Shown here piece after piece: positions 22,509 through 32,116 of a DNA stretch of 64,000 bases. The position numbers were made by a program, and so were the translations under genes. The notes under the pieces were generated by a model. The model did not search any database. It was given only the letters and a program-made list of their open reading frames with translations, and was not told where the DNA came from. Numbering within the stretch: position 1 is the first letter of the stretch; each line of letters begins with the position of its first letter. The DNA comes from a virus. The DNA is taken from positions 1 through 64,000 of the IMG/VR virus record IMGVR_UViG_3300034060_000182, one strand, 5' to 3'.

Positions 22509-23210
22509 ATGGCTTACAAACAAACACCAGGTAGAGGCAATAGTAAAAAGACTGGATCAGGAATTTCTCCTATGTTAATGGGAGGTTCACCAATGTATCA
22601 AGAAAAGAAAAAAGATCCTTATTCAGGTAAAACTTTTAGAGAACTAGGTAGTGAAATCGAAAACTTTGCTGCAGAAAACAAAAAAAGAATAGCTTCTGAA
22701 ATGGTTGCTAAATCAGACAGTACTTCGGCTGCTAATAACGCTATGAAACTAGACAAAACATTATCTAAAAAAATGGCTGGTAGAATAGGTAACGAAGCTG
22801 CTAATAAAACTAGATCTGAGAAAAAAATACCAAGAGTAAACAGAGGAAAGTACACAGATGGTGGTTACATGACTCCATCAAAATTTGGAGACACATACGA
22901 TAGACAGGGTCAATTAGAGCGTGATTTCCCAACTAGTTTAGTAACCGCTTTTAGAAAAGCTTCTCCAACTAGACAGATGTCAAAACTTAAATCTGGTAAA
23001 TCTCCAGCTAAACAAGTTTCTAAGATGCCAAGTAAAAGTGCAGAGGGTGAAAAAACACATCAAGACAGAATGGGCAAAATGACGACTGCCGACCGTGAAA
23101 GAATTAAAACAGGTTCAAAACGTCCAGAAGGTAGAAGTTTAGATAAAAACGGAACTGCCGCACGACCAAAAGCTGATAAAAAAGCTCCAATGAAAATGAA
23201 AAAATGCTAA
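22509..23210 (+). CDS. Basic protein, probably virion-associated (233 aa)
   Basis: 233 residues, Lys/Arg/Met/Gly-rich. The N-terminus is disordered, the middle has a short Ala/Lys helix, and the C-terminus is very basic (RPEGRSLDKNGTAARPKADK then MKMKKC). It resembles in composition the two basic proteins at 8830 and 9122. Possibly DNA-binding or part of the head interior. No domain recognised. Confidence 0.6.
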   Translation: MAYKQTPGRGNSKKTGSGISPMLMGGSPMYQEKKKDPYSGKTFRELGSEIENFAAENKKRIASEMVAKSDSTSAANNAMKLDKTLSKKMAGRIGNEAANKTRSEKKIPRVNRGKYTDGGYMTPSKFGDTYDRQGQLERDFPTSLVTAFRKASPTRQMSKLKSGKSPAKQVSKMPSKSAEGEKTHQDRMGKMTTADRERIKTGSKRPEGRSLDKNGTAARPKADKKAPMKMKKC

Positions 23211-23450
23211 ATGAAAAATATATCTACAAAAGGTTATAAAAGAAATAGTCCAGATAAAGACAACTCTTATAATATTATACCGAGCGGAGATATAACTATG
23301 GAAGATGTAGATTTTCCAGTATTAGGCATAGACAATAAAGGAAATAAAAAAGTAATGAAACCAGGAAGCAATTATAAGTTTCCTGGTGACGTTGTTTTAG
23401 AGGTACCAATGAAAAAACAAAGTTTATACAACAAAATATTTAAAAAATAG
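23211..23450 (+). CDS. Small hypothetical protein (79 aa)
   Basis: 79 residues. The first half is polar and disordered, the second has short strands (EDVDFPVLGIDNKGNKKVMK). It directly abuts the stop of the preceding gene. Its TAG stop touches the tRNA: the final G is the first base of the predicted tRNA acceptor stem. Confidence 0.55.
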   Translation: MKNISTKGYKRNSPDKDNSYNIIPSGDITMEDVDFPVLGIDNKGNKKVMKPGSNYKFPGDVVLEVPMKKQSLYNKIFKK

Positions 23451-23521
23451 CAGGTGGGAGGTAAGGTATCTCACGAGTCTCATAAGCTCGCTTAAACTGG
23501 TTCGACTCCAGTACGTTGCTA
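23450..23521 (+). tRNA. tRNA with CAT anticodon (tRNA-Met or lysidine-type Ile)
   Basis: D-arm GAG-GTAAGGTAT-CTC, anticodon arm CGAGT-CTCATAA-GCTCG with anticodon CAT, 5-nt variable loop, and T-arm ACTGG-TTCGACT-CCAGT are all good. The acceptor stem is weak: only the outer four pairs (GCAG with TTGC, one wobble) form. It lacks the GGG/CCC anticodon stem of initiator tRNAs. CAT could decode Met or, if lysidine-modified, Ile AUA. Confidence 0.65.
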
Positions 23522-23549
23522 CTAATACTAATAATTAAATTAAATAAAA

Positions 23550-23795
23550 ATGGCAAAAGCAAAAAAGATTACAAAAGAACAATTAGAAAAAATCGTTTCT
23601 CAACAAAAAGACTTAAACACCTTGTTAACAAACATCGGTGTATTAGAAGCTCAAAAACATTCTCTATTACATCAGGTTGCTGAAGTTAACAAAGAAGTTG
23701 AAGAGTTTAAAACTGTTTTAGAGTCTGAGTATGGAGCTATCAATATTAATTTAGAAGATGGTAGTTATGAAGAAATAGAAAAACCTAATGAGTAA
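23550..23795 (+). CDS. Coiled-coil protein (81 aa)
   Basis: 81 residues, one long helix (TKEQLEKIVSQQKDLNTLLT ... HQVAEVNKEVEEFKTVLE) with heptad Leu/Val/Ile, then an acidic tail. Small coiled-coil proteins of this type are common in Bacteroidota phages. Possibly an assembly or scaffold helper. It overlaps the next gene by 8 bp (ATGAGTAA). Confidence 0.65.
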   Translation: MAKAKKITKEQLEKIVSQQKDLNTLLTNIGVLEAQKHSLLHQVAEVNKEVEEFKTVLESEYGAININLEDGSYEEIEKPNE

Positions 23796-24018
23796 TAATG
23801 TTATAAGAAAGATAAGCATTGGCGCAGATTACAAAAATGAAGCAATGCATTATTCTATAGGACAATCTGTTTATGGAGGTCATGAAATTGCTTATATAAA
23901 ACTAGACAATGAAGATCATTCGTATAACATATATATTAAAAAAGGAGACGAGGTAATGCCGTGGAAGAAATTTAATTCAAACATGGCAATATCCGTTGAG
24001 TATGATTTAGAATACTAA
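23788..24018 (+). CDS. Hypothetical beta-rich protein (76 aa)
   Basis: 76 residues with alternating strands (QSVYGGHEIAYIKLDNEDHS, YNIYIKKGDEVMPWKKF, MAISVEYDLEY), which looks like a small barrel or sandwich. It sits between a coiled-coil gene and the tandem GroES-like gene, coupled on both sides (the A of the next ATG is the last base of its stop). Function unknown. Confidence 0.6.
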   Translation: MSNNVIRKISIGADYKNEAMHYSIGQSVYGGHEIAYIKLDNEDHSYNIYIKKGDEVMPWKKFNSNMAISVEYDLEY

Positions 24019-24626
24019 TGAGAAGTGTATTTGATTTTATCGTTAAACCAGTAGGTGATAGGTACGATAACAAAATTAAAGTAGAAGGAAAAGATCTTAT
24101 ACTAAATACAAAAATAGAAAGTTTTAAATCTGTGAATAATTTAGCGGAGGTTGTTGCAATCCCGCTAGCTTATTCGACTGACATTAAAGTTGGTGATCTA
24201 GTAATAATACATCATAATGTTTTTAGAAGATTCTATGACATAAGAGGTAATCAAAAAAACAGTAGATCATACTTCATGGAAGATTTATATTTTTGTAATG
24301 TGGATCAGATATATTTATATAAGACAGATAAGAAATGGAAAGCACTTGGAAACAGGTGTTTTATAAAACCATTAAGGAATAAAGATAAATTTGAGTTAGA
24401 TAAAGAACAAAAGCTTATTGGTATATTAAAATATGGAAATAGTTCTTTAGAAGCACTTAAAATCAACGAAGGAGACTTAGTTGGTTATACTCCACTTGGA
24501 GAGTTTGAATTTATAGTTGATGGACAAAGACTATACTGCATGAAATCTAATGATATTGTAATTAAATATGAATATAAAGGAAACGAAACAGAATATAATC
24601 CAAGCTGGGCACAAAGCAGTACTTGA
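24018..24626 (+). CDS. Tandem GroES-like (co-chaperonin fold) protein
   Basis: 202 residues that look like two GroES-type beta-barrels in a row. Part one (about 5-105): FIVKPVGDRYDNKIKVEGKD, then AEVVAIPLAYSTDIKVGDLV, IIHHNVFRRF and a final VDQIYLYK strand. Part two (about 106-193): ALGNRCFIKPLRNKDKF, LIGILKYGNSSLEALKINEG, DLVGYTPLGEFEF and MKSNDIVIKYEY. The K-V/I-x-x-G-D followed by a V/Y-x-H/T position and the terminal strand are GroES hallmarks. A tandem co-chaperonin next to the terminase may cap a ring asymmetrically or serve as an assembly factor, as T4 gp31 does for the capsid. Inference from motif pattern only. Confidence 0.6.
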   Translation: MRSVFDFIVKPVGDRYDNKIKVEGKDLILNTKIESFKSVNNLAEVVAIPLAYSTDIKVGDLVIIHHNVFRRFYDIRGNQKNSRSYFMEDLYFCNVDQIYLYKTDKKWKALGNRCFIKPLRNKDKFELDKEQKLIGILKYGNSSLEALKINEGDLVGYTPLGEFEFIVDGQRLYCMKSNDIVIKYEYKGNETEYNPSWAQSST

Positions 24627-24843
24627 GTTAATAAAGGTTGCTGAAGAAGCTATTATAGAAAATGGCGAAGATGATTTATCTGCTGATAAATTAAAAAATG
24701 CAGCAGCAACTAAAAAACTAGCTATATTTGATGCTTTTGAAATATTAAGTAGAATACAAGAAGAAGAAAAACTATTACTTGATGTTGAAAAAGAAACTGA
24801 GACTAAAGTTTTTAAAGGTTTTGCAGAAGGGAGATCTAAGTAA
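24568..24843 (+). CDS. terS: Probable terminase small subunit (91 aa)
   Basis: 91 residues, all-helical, acidic (AGHKAVLELIKVAEEAIIEN, FDAFEILSRIQEEEKLLLDV). It directly precedes the large terminase gene with its stop overlapping that start, the usual place for TerS. It overlaps the upstream gene by 59 bp in a different frame, which is unusually long for this window. No clear helix-turn-helix, so the assignment is by position and size. Confidence 0.55.
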   Translation: MNIKETKQNIIQAGHKAVLELIKVAEEAIIENGEDDLSADKLKNAAATKKLAIFDAFEILSRIQEEEKLLLDVEKETETKVFKGFAEGRSK

Positions 24844-27065
24844 TGTACGAGCAAAGTTTATATAAAATAGTAGATGCTCATATAAAACCTAGTGTTTTAA
24901 AACAAAACAACCGTCTTAAAAAATGGAAATATGGGTATGATAAGGATTATGACATGGTTGTTATTAGTAAGACTGGAAAGATTGGTGAGATACTTGAAAT
25001 CCAAGACTTAAAAATAGCATTACCATTAGCAGAAGATACTTACTCTAGATCTAATAAAAAAGAAGATCAATACTGGGAACAAATGGAGTTTCCAAAAGAA
25101 ATAAGTAAAATAAAAAGCACATTCGATTGGAATAGACAGCCAGAGGTTTTTAAAGACAGATGGTATGACTACATAGACAACGAGTTTAAATACAGAGAAG
25201 AAGGTTTATTCTTTTATAACAACGGAAAACCTACTTATATAACAGGTACGCATTACATGTACTTACAGTGGAGCAAGATAGATATTGGTGCCCCAGACTA
25301 CAGGGAATCAAACAGGTTATTTTTTATATTCTGGGAAGCTTGTAAAGCAGATCCAAGATGTTATGGTATGTGTTACCTTAAAAACAGACGTTCTGGTTTT
25401 TCTTTTATGTCTTCTTCTGAACTAGTTAATCTAGCGACTATATCTAGTGATTCTAGATTTGGTATTCTATCAAAATCTGGAGCAGATGCTAAAAAAATGT
25501 TTACAGACAAAGTAGTTCCAATTTCAATTAATTATCCTTTCTTTTTTAAGCCTATCCAAGATGGTATGGATAGACCAAAAACAGAGTTAGCATATAGAGT
25601 TCCGGCTTCTAAGTTAACTAGAAAGAAACTAGATTCTAACGAATCTTTAGAAGAAATGGAAGGTCTTGATACAACCATTGACTGGAAGAATACTGGAGAC
25701 AATAGTTATGATGGTGAAAAATTAAAACTATTAGTTCATGATGAAAGTGGTAAATGGGAAAAACCTGATAATATATTAAACAACTGGCGTGTAACAAAAA
25801 CAACACTAAGGTTAGGTAGTAGAATTATTGGTAAATGTATGATGGGTTCTACTTCTAATGCTTTAGATAAAGGTGGTGAAAATTTTAAGAAATTATACTA
25901 CAACTCTGATGTTACAAAAAGAAACCGTAATGGACAAACTAGTTCAGGATTATATAGCTTGTTTATACCTATGGAGTGGTCCTACGAGGGATTCATTGAT
26001 ACTTATGGCTTACCTGTATTCGATAATCCAGAAAAACCAGTTAAAGGAGTAGATGGTAACTATATTGAATACGGTGTTATAGAACATTGGCAAAATGAAG
26101 TAGATGGTTTAAAATCTGATCAAGATGGTTTAAATGAATACTACAGACAGTTTCCAAGAACAGAACAACATGCGTTTAGAGATGAGGCAAAGCAATCTTT
26201 GTTTAATCTTACAAAAATATATGAACAAATAGATTATAATGAAGATTTAAGAAATACAAACATTATAACTAGAGGAAGTTTCCAATGGGAAAATGGCATA
26301 CCAGATACTAGGGTTATATTTAATCCAAATAAAGATGGTAGATTTTTAGTATCTTGGATTCCACCAGTTCATCTTCAAAACAATATTATAATTAAAAACG
26401 GTGTCAAATATCCAGGCAATGAGCATTGTGGTGCTTTTGGATGCGACCCTTACGATATATCAGGAACAGTAGACGGTAAAGGATCTAATGGTGCTTTAAG
26501 TGGTTTAACTAAGTTTTCAATGGAAGATGTTCCACCAAGTAGTTTTTTCTTAGAATATATAGCTAGACCACAGACTGCTGAGATATTCTTTGAAGAAGTA
26601 TTAATGGCTTGCGTATTTTACGGAATGCCTATATTAGCAGAGAATAATAAACCTAGATTACTTTTTCATTTTAAAAGAAGAGGTTATAGAGGCTACTCAA
26701 TGAACAGACCAGATAAATCTTGGAATAATTTATCTATAACAGAAAGAGATATTGGAGGCATTCCAAACTCAAGTCAAGATATAAAGCAAGCTCACGCAGC
26801 TGCTATAGAATCTTATATAGAAGAATATGTTGGATTAAAAGAAACAGGTTATGGTGATATGTATTTTAACAGAACACTTAATGACTGGGCAAGATTCAAC
26901 ATAAACGATAGAACAAAATTTGATGCTTCTATTAGTTCTGGTCTAGCGATAATGGCGTGTAACAAAAGCAAATACACTCCAAATGCTCCTTTGGTAAGAA
27001 GGGTTTATGATTTAGGAATTAAAAAATATGATAACACAGGTTCTTCATCAAAAATAAATAAGTAA
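24843..27065 (+). CDS. terL: Terminase large subunit
   Basis: 740 residues, longer than the common 500-600. ATPase part: a divergent Walker A around K180-N-R-R-S-G-F-S, Walker B LKLLVHD300E301, and a coupling motif CMMGSTSN. Nuclease part: FGCD535PYDIS as the first metal-binding Asp of the RNase H-like fold, followed later by YGMPILAENNK. It packages DNA into the prohead by ATP-driven translocation and cuts the concatemer. It is followed directly by the portal gene, with the start one base after its stop. Confidence 0.92.
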   Translation: MYEQSLYKIVDAHIKPSVLKQNNRLKKWKYGYDKDYDMVVISKTGKIGEILEIQDLKIALPLAEDTYSRSNKKEDQYWEQMEFPKEISKIKSTFDWNRQPEVFKDRWYDYIDNEFKYREEGLFFYNNGKPTYITGTHYMYLQWSKIDIGAPDYRESNRLFFIFWEACKADPRCYGMCYLKNRRSGFSFMSSSELVNLATISSDSRFGILSKSGADAKKMFTDKVVPISINYPFFFKPIQDGMDRPKTELAYRVPASKLTRKKLDSNESLEEMEGLDTTIDWKNTGDNSYDGEKLKLLVHDESGKWEKPDNILNNWRVTKTTLRLGSRIIGKCMMGSTSNALDKGGENFKKLYYNSDVTKRNRNGQTSSGLYSLFIPMEWSYEGFIDTYGLPVFDNPEKPVKGVDGNYIEYGVIEHWQNEVDGLKSDQDGLNEYYRQFPRTEQHAFRDEAKQSLFNLTKIYEQIDYNEDLRNTNIITRGSFQWENGIPDTRVIFNPNKDGRFLVSWIPPVHLQNNIIIKNGVKYPGNEHCGAFGCDPYDISGTVDGKGSNGALSGLTKFSMEDVPPSSFFLEYIARPQTAEIFFEEVLMACVFYGMPILAENNKPRLLFHFKRRGYRGYSMNRPDKSWNNLSITERDIGGIPNSSQDIKQAHAAAIESYIEEYVGLKETGYGDMYFNRTLNDWARFNINDRTKFDASISSGLAIMACNKSKYTPNAPLVRRVYDLGIKKYDNTGSSSKINK

Positions 27066-29462
27066 ATGAAAGTATACACAAATACAGATAGTTCGTTCCC
27101 AAGTCAGGTAGTACCTGATTCTGTAAAGGCTTCAGAAGATTATGGTCTGCAAGTCTCACGCGCTATAGAACAAGAATGGTTTGATCAAGGAAGGACTACA
27201 CAGAATAGATACACTTCTAATTGGAATAACTTTCATCAATTAAGATTATATGCAAGAGGAGAGCAATCAGTACAGAAATATAAAGATGAATTATCTATAA
27301 ACGGAGATTTATCTTACTTAAACATCGACTGGAAACCTGTTCCTGTTGTTTCAAAGTTTGTTGATATTGTAGTAAATGGAATGTCGCAAAAAACATACGA
27401 CATAAAAGCATACGCTCAAGATCCAGAATCTTTAAAAGCAAGAACATCTTATGCTCAATCTATTTTGAGAGATATGTATTCTCAAGATTTGATAAACAAA
27501 GCAAAAGATTTAACTGGTAAAGATTTTAATGCATCTCCATTACCTCAAGACGAGTTACCAGAGACTAAAGAAGAATTAGATTTACACATGCAACTTTCTT
27601 ACAAACAATCTATCGAGATTGCTGAAGAAGAAGCTATTAATAATGTTCTTGCGAACAACAAGTGGGATTTAACAAGAAGAAGATTAAATTACGATCTAAC
27701 AGTATTAGGAATAGCTTGCGTTAAAACAAACTTTAACACTAGTGAAGGTATTAGAACAGAATACGTTGATCCAGCTTATTTAGTTTACTCTTATACAGAA
27801 GATCCAAACTTTGAAGATATATACTATGTTGGAGAAGTAAAAGCAGTTACAATACCTGAGTTAAAAAAACAATTCCCTGGTATCTCAGAAGAAGAGTTGC
27901 AGAGAATACAGAATATGCCTGGTAACAGACAATATATAACAGGTTGGGGTAACTACGATGAAAACACAGTTCAAGTACTATACTTCGAATATAAAACATA
28001 TATGAACCAAGTTTTTAAAATAAAACAAGGTGAAAATGGTTTAGAAAAAGCAATAGAAAAAACAGATGATTTTAATCCTCCACCAAATGATAACTTTGAA
28101 AGAGTGTCAAGAAGTATAGAGGTTTTATACACTGGAGCAAAAATATTAGGTACAAATCAAATGATCGAATGGAAACTGTCTGAGAATATGACAAGACCAT
28201 ACGCTGATACTACTAAAGTAGAAATGAACTACGTTATATGTGCTCCTAGAATTTATAAAGGTAGAGTAGATTCATTAGTTAATAGAATTACAGGCTTTGC
28301 CGATATGATTCAATTAACACACTTGAAGTTACAACAAGTTATGTCTAGAATAATACCAGATGGTGTGTTCTTAGACGTAGATGGTTTAGCCGAAGTTGAT
28401 CTAGGTAATGGTACTAATTATAATCCTGCAGAAGCACTTAATATGTATTTCCAAACAGGTAGTATAGTTGGTAGATCAATATCGCAAGACGGTGGTTTAA
28501 ATCAAGGTAAAGTACCTATCCAAGAATTATCAAGTTCTTCTGGTCAAGCTAAAATAGCAGCGCTTATACAAACTTATCAATATTATTTACAAATGATAAG
28601 AGATGTGACCGGACTAAACGAAGCAAGAGACGGTAGTGCTCCAGAAAGAGACGCTTTAGTAGGTATTCAAAAGATGGCCGCTAATGCATCAAATACTGCT
28701 ACTAAGCATATTTTACAAGCGAGTTTATATTTAACTCTTAGAACATGCGAGAACATCTCTCTTAGAATAGCAGACTGTTTAGACTTTCCATTAACAGCTA
28801 AAGTATTAGAACAAAGTATAACAACATACAATACTTCTACTTTAAGAGAAATAAAAAGTTTAAATCTTCATGATTTTGGTATATACTTAGAATTAGAACC
28901 AGATGAAGAAGAAAAAATGATGTTAGAACAAAACATACAAGTTGCTTTACAAAGCGGTACAATAGATCTGGATGATGCTATCGATATTAGACAGATCAAA
29001 AACTTAAAGTTAGCTAATCAACTTTTGAAACTTAGAAAAACTAAGAAACAAAAAATGGTACAAGAGCAACAAATGGCAAATATAAATGCTCAAGCTCAAG
29101 CTAATCAACAAACCGCTCAACAAACAGCTTTATTTGAAGTTCAAAAACAACAAGCTCTAACACAAGAGACTATTAACATAGAAAGAGCAAAAGCAGATTT
29201 CGCGTTAGAGAAACTTCAAACAGAAATGCAATTAAAACAACAATTGCTAGAACAAGAGTTTCAATATAATATGCAACTAGCTCAGTTAGATTCTCAAACA
29301 AAAACACAAGGGTTACAATTAGCAGAAGACAGAAAAGACGCTAGAACTAAAATTCAAGCAACACAAGCTTCAGAGTTAATAAACCAAAGAAACACAAACT
29401 CTCTGCCAGTTAATTTTGAATCATCAGGATTTAATGGATTAGAAGATTTTGCAATGCAATAA
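27066..29462 (+). CDS. Portal protein
   Basis: 798 residues, positioned directly after TerL. The N-terminal two thirds have the mixed alpha/beta stem-and-clip character of podovirus portals (SRAIEQEWFDQGRTTQNRYT; later GRVDSLVNRITGFADMIQLT and RDVTGLNEARDGSAPERDAL, a typical portal stretch). The C-terminal about 130 residues are a Gln/Ala-rich helix (QAQANQQTAQQTALFEVQKQ onward), likely the helical barrel inside the capsid. It forms the dodecameric DNA gate. Confidence 0.88.
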   Translation: MKVYTNTDSSFPSQVVPDSVKASEDYGLQVSRAIEQEWFDQGRTTQNRYTSNWNNFHQLRLYARGEQSVQKYKDELSINGDLSYLNIDWKPVPVVSKFVDIVVNGMSQKTYDIKAYAQDPESLKARTSYAQSILRDMYSQDLINKAKDLTGKDFNASPLPQDELPETKEELDLHMQLSYKQSIEIAEEEAINNVLANNKWDLTRRRLNYDLTVLGIACVKTNFNTSEGIRTEYVDPAYLVYSYTEDPNFEDIYYVGEVKAVTIPELKKQFPGISEEELQRIQNMPGNRQYITGWGNYDENTVQVLYFEYKTYMNQVFKIKQGENGLEKAIEKTDDFNPPPNDNFERVSRSIEVLYTGAKILGTNQMIEWKLSENMTRPYADTTKVEMNYVICAPRIYKGRVDSLVNRITGFADMIQLTHLKLQQVMSRIIPDGVFLDVDGLAEVDLGNGTNYNPAEALNMYFQTGSIVGRSISQDGGLNQGKVPIQELSSSSGQAKIAALIQTYQYYLQMIRDVTGLNEARDGSAPERDALVGIQKMAANASNTATKHILQASLYLTLRTCENISLRIADCLDFPLTAKVLEQSITTYNTSTLREIKSLNLHDFGIYLELEPDEEEKMMLEQNIQVALQSGTIDLDDAIDIRQIKNLKLANQLLKLRKTKKQKMVQEQQMANINAQAQANQQTAQQTALFEVQKQQALTQETINIERAKADFALEKLQTEMQLKQQLLEQEFQYNMQLAQLDSQTKTQGLQLAEDRKDARTKIQATQASELINQRNTNSLPVNFESSGFNGLEDFAMQ

Positions 29463-29489
29463 AAACAAATTATTTAATTATATTATATT

Positions 29490-30596
29490 ATGTCAGAAAT
29501 TATTAAACAAGAAGGTGATTTTAAAATCCAAAAAAGAAAACCAAAAAACTTAAATGCAGAACAAAGTTTAACTAAGGTAGATTTATCTGTACCTGCAAAA
29601 GAAGCAGATGTAACGAAAGTAGTAATACCTAATACATCTGAAGAAACTCCTGTTGAACAACCAGAAGTAATTGTTGTAGAAAACACCGATGAAACTGTTG
29701 TTATGGAAGAAATTCCAAATGAAGTTGTTGAAACTCCAGAACCAGTAGTTGAACCAGTTATTACTCAAAAAGTATTACCAGAAAACATTGAAAAATTAGT
29801 TTCTTTCATGGAGGAAACAGGTGGTACAGTTGAGGATTATGTTAGACTTAACACTGATTATTCAAATGTAAACGAATTAACGTTACTAAAAGAATATTAT
29901 ACAAACACAAAAACTCATTTAGATAAAGAAGAAATTGATTTCTTAATTGAAGATAATTTTTCTTATGATGAGGATTTAGAAGAAGAGCGAGATATTAGAA
30001 AAAAGAAACTCGCCTTCAAAGAAGAGGTTGCTAAAGCCAAAAAACATTTAGAGTCTATAAAAGATAAATACTACGATGAGATAAAACTTAAACCGGGTAT
30101 GAATCAAGATCAAAAAGAGGTTTTTGACTTTTTCAATAGATACAAGAAGAACGAAGACGAAGCCAAACAGCGACACGACAAGTTCAAGAATGAAACTAAA
30201 AGCTTATTTACTAACGATTTCAAAGGTTTTGAATACTCAGTTGGTGAAAAAAGATTTAGATATGGTATTCAGAACAACGATCAAATTGCTGAAAAACAGT
30301 CTGATATTAACAATTTTATAGGGAAGTTCCTTGATAAAGATGGAAATGTTAATGATGCTGCAGGTTATCACAAAGCTTTATACACTGCTATGAATTCAGA
30401 TAAAATTGCTCAACACTTTTATGAGCAAGGAAAAGCTGATGCGGTTAAAGAAGTTGTTAGCGGATCTAAGAACCAATCTATAAACCAACCAAGGCAAGCG
30501 CCTGGTGAAGTTTTTATTAATGGTTTAAAAGTTAAAGCTATCAGTGGTTTTGATTCTTCTAAATTAAGAATACAAACAAAGAAATTTAACAATTAA
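29490..30596 (+). CDS. Probable scaffolding protein
   Basis: 368 residues, very acidic and Lys/Glu-rich. The N-terminus is disordered (Val/Glu/Pro-rich, about 25-90), the middle is helical (EEVAKAKKHLESIKDKYYDE), and a C-terminal part follows (HKALYTAMNSDKIAQHFYEQ). Position between portal and capsid, charge and predicted helices match scaffolding proteins. The upstream sequence AATTATATTATATTATG resembles that of the gene at 32185. Confidence 0.75.
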   Translation: MSEIIKQEGDFKIQKRKPKNLNAEQSLTKVDLSVPAKEADVTKVVIPNTSEETPVEQPEVIVVENTDETVVMEEIPNEVVETPEPVVEPVITQKVLPENIEKLVSFMEETGGTVEDYVRLNTDYSNVNELTLLKEYYTNTKTHLDKEEIDFLIEDNFSYDEDLEEERDIRKKKLAFKEEVAKAKKHLESIKDKYYDEIKLKPGMNQDQKEVFDFFNRYKKNEDEAKQRHDKFKNETKSLFTNDFKGFEYSVGEKRFRYGIQNNDQIAEKQSDINNFIGKFLDKDGNVNDAAGYHKALYTAMNSDKIAQHFYEQGKADAVKEVVSGSKNQSINQPRQAPGEVFINGLKVKAISGFDSSKLRIQTKKFNN

Positions 30597-30607
30597 AAAT
30601 TACGATT

Positions 30608-32101
30608 ATGTCAGCAATGGTTAACTCGATTACAGGGACACCTTACGGTACCCTTAAACCGTCTCAAAAACAACAAGCTTTAGAGACAAATTACCTAAAC
30701 TTCACGGATGGAAGTGGTAATGATTTCGCACAACAATACTTACCAGAAGTATACGAAGCAGAAGTAGAACGTTATGGAAACAGAACTTTATCTGGATTCT
30801 TACGTATGGTTGGTGCTGAAATGCCAATGTCTTCTGACCAAGTAGTTTGGTCTGAACAAAACAGATTACATATTGCATATAACAATGTTACTTGTGCAAG
30901 TGCTACTACTTTAACATTCGTTACAGGTGGAACAGGAATTAACTTTGTAAACAATGTTATTTCTGTAGGTCAAACTTTAGTAGTTATGAGTCCTTCTACA
31001 GGAAAAGAACTTAAAGTTTATGTAACAGCTTCTACTGCAAATGCTACAACTGGAGCAGGTGGATCTACAAACCCAGCTGTAATCACAGTTAAACCTTACA
31101 CTCAGTTAGATTTAACTACTGGTGCAGGAAACGCAGTTAACTTCGCTGGAGCAACAGACCTTAAAATATTCGTTTACGGTTCTGAATTTGCAAAAGGTAC
31201 TACAGATGCTACTATTAACTCTGTAACACCTTCTTTCACTCAGTACAGTAACTCTCCAATCATCATCAAAGAAAGATACCAAATCTCTGGATCTGACACT
31301 GCTCAAATCGGTTGGGTTGAAGTTGCTACAGAAGATGGTACTAGCGGTTTCTTATGGTACTTAAAAGCAGAATCTGAAACAAGATTACGTTTTGAAGATT
31401 ACTTAGAAATGTCAGTTATTGAAGGTGAATTAGTTGGTGGTGGTTCTACATTAGGAAGCAACAACATCAAAGGTACTCAAGGTTTATTCTCTGCTGTTAA
31501 GCAAAGAGGAAATGTTGTGAACAACTTTACAGCTGCTGGAGGTTTGAATGATTTTGATTCTATCTTAAAAGGTTTAGATACTCAGGGAGCAATTGAAGAA
31601 AACATGTTCTTCTTGAACAGAGCTACTTCTCTTGATTTTGATGATATGTTAGCTGGAGTAGGTGCTCCTACAACTGGAGTATACCAAGGAGGTAGTTCTT
31701 ACGGTTTATTTGAAAACTCTGAGCAAATGGCGTTAAACTTAGGTTTCTCTGGTTTCCGTCGTGGATCTTACGATTTCTACAAAACTGACTGGAAATACTT
31801 AAACGATGCTTCTACTCGTGGAGGTATGGCTACTACTTCAATTGATGGTATCTTAGTTCCTGCTGGAACTTCTACAGTATACGATCAACAATTAGGAACA
31901 AATATCCGTAGACCTTTCTTACACGTTCGTTATAGAGCTTCTCAAGCTGACGACAGAAGAATGAAATCTTGGATCACTGGATCAGTTGGTGGTGCTTACA
32001 CTTCTGACTTAGATGCAATGCAAGTACACTTCTTATCTGAAAGATGTTTAGTTACTCAAGGTGCTAATAACTTCGTGTTATTCACTTCATCTGCATCGTA
32101 G
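30608..32101 (+). CDS. Major capsid protein
   Basis: 497 residues, right after the scaffold. It has a helical N-arm (GTLKPSQKQQALETNYLNFT), a beta-rich middle and a C-terminal region (RRPFLHVRYRASQADDRRMK...), consistent with an HK97-fold capsid. The gene uses visibly more TTC, AAC and CGT codons than its neighbours, as expected for the most highly expressed protein. It is followed by an RNA hairpin. Confidence 0.88.
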   Translation: MSAMVNSITGTPYGTLKPSQKQQALETNYLNFTDGSGNDFAQQYLPEVYEAEVERYGNRTLSGFLRMVGAEMPMSSDQVVWSEQNRLHIAYNNVTCASATTLTFVTGGTGINFVNNVISVGQTLVVMSPSTGKELKVYVTASTANATTGAGGSTNPAVITVKPYTQLDLTTGAGNAVNFAGATDLKIFVYGSEFAKGTTDATINSVTPSFTQYSNSPIIIKERYQISGSDTAQIGWVEVATEDGTSGFLWYLKAESETRLRFEDYLEMSVIEGELVGGGSTLGSNNIKGTQGLFSAVKQRGNVVNNFTAAGGLNDFDSILKGLDTQGAIEENMFFLNRATSLDFDDMLAGVGAPTTGVYQGGSSYGLFENSEQMALNLGFSGFRRGSYDFYKTDWKYLNDASTRGGMATTSIDGILVPAGTSTVYDQQLGTNIRRPFLHVRYRASQADDRRMKSWITGSVGGAYTSDLDAMQVHFLSERCLVTQGANNFVLFTSSAS

Positions 32102-32116
32102 ATTAAAAATAGGTTA

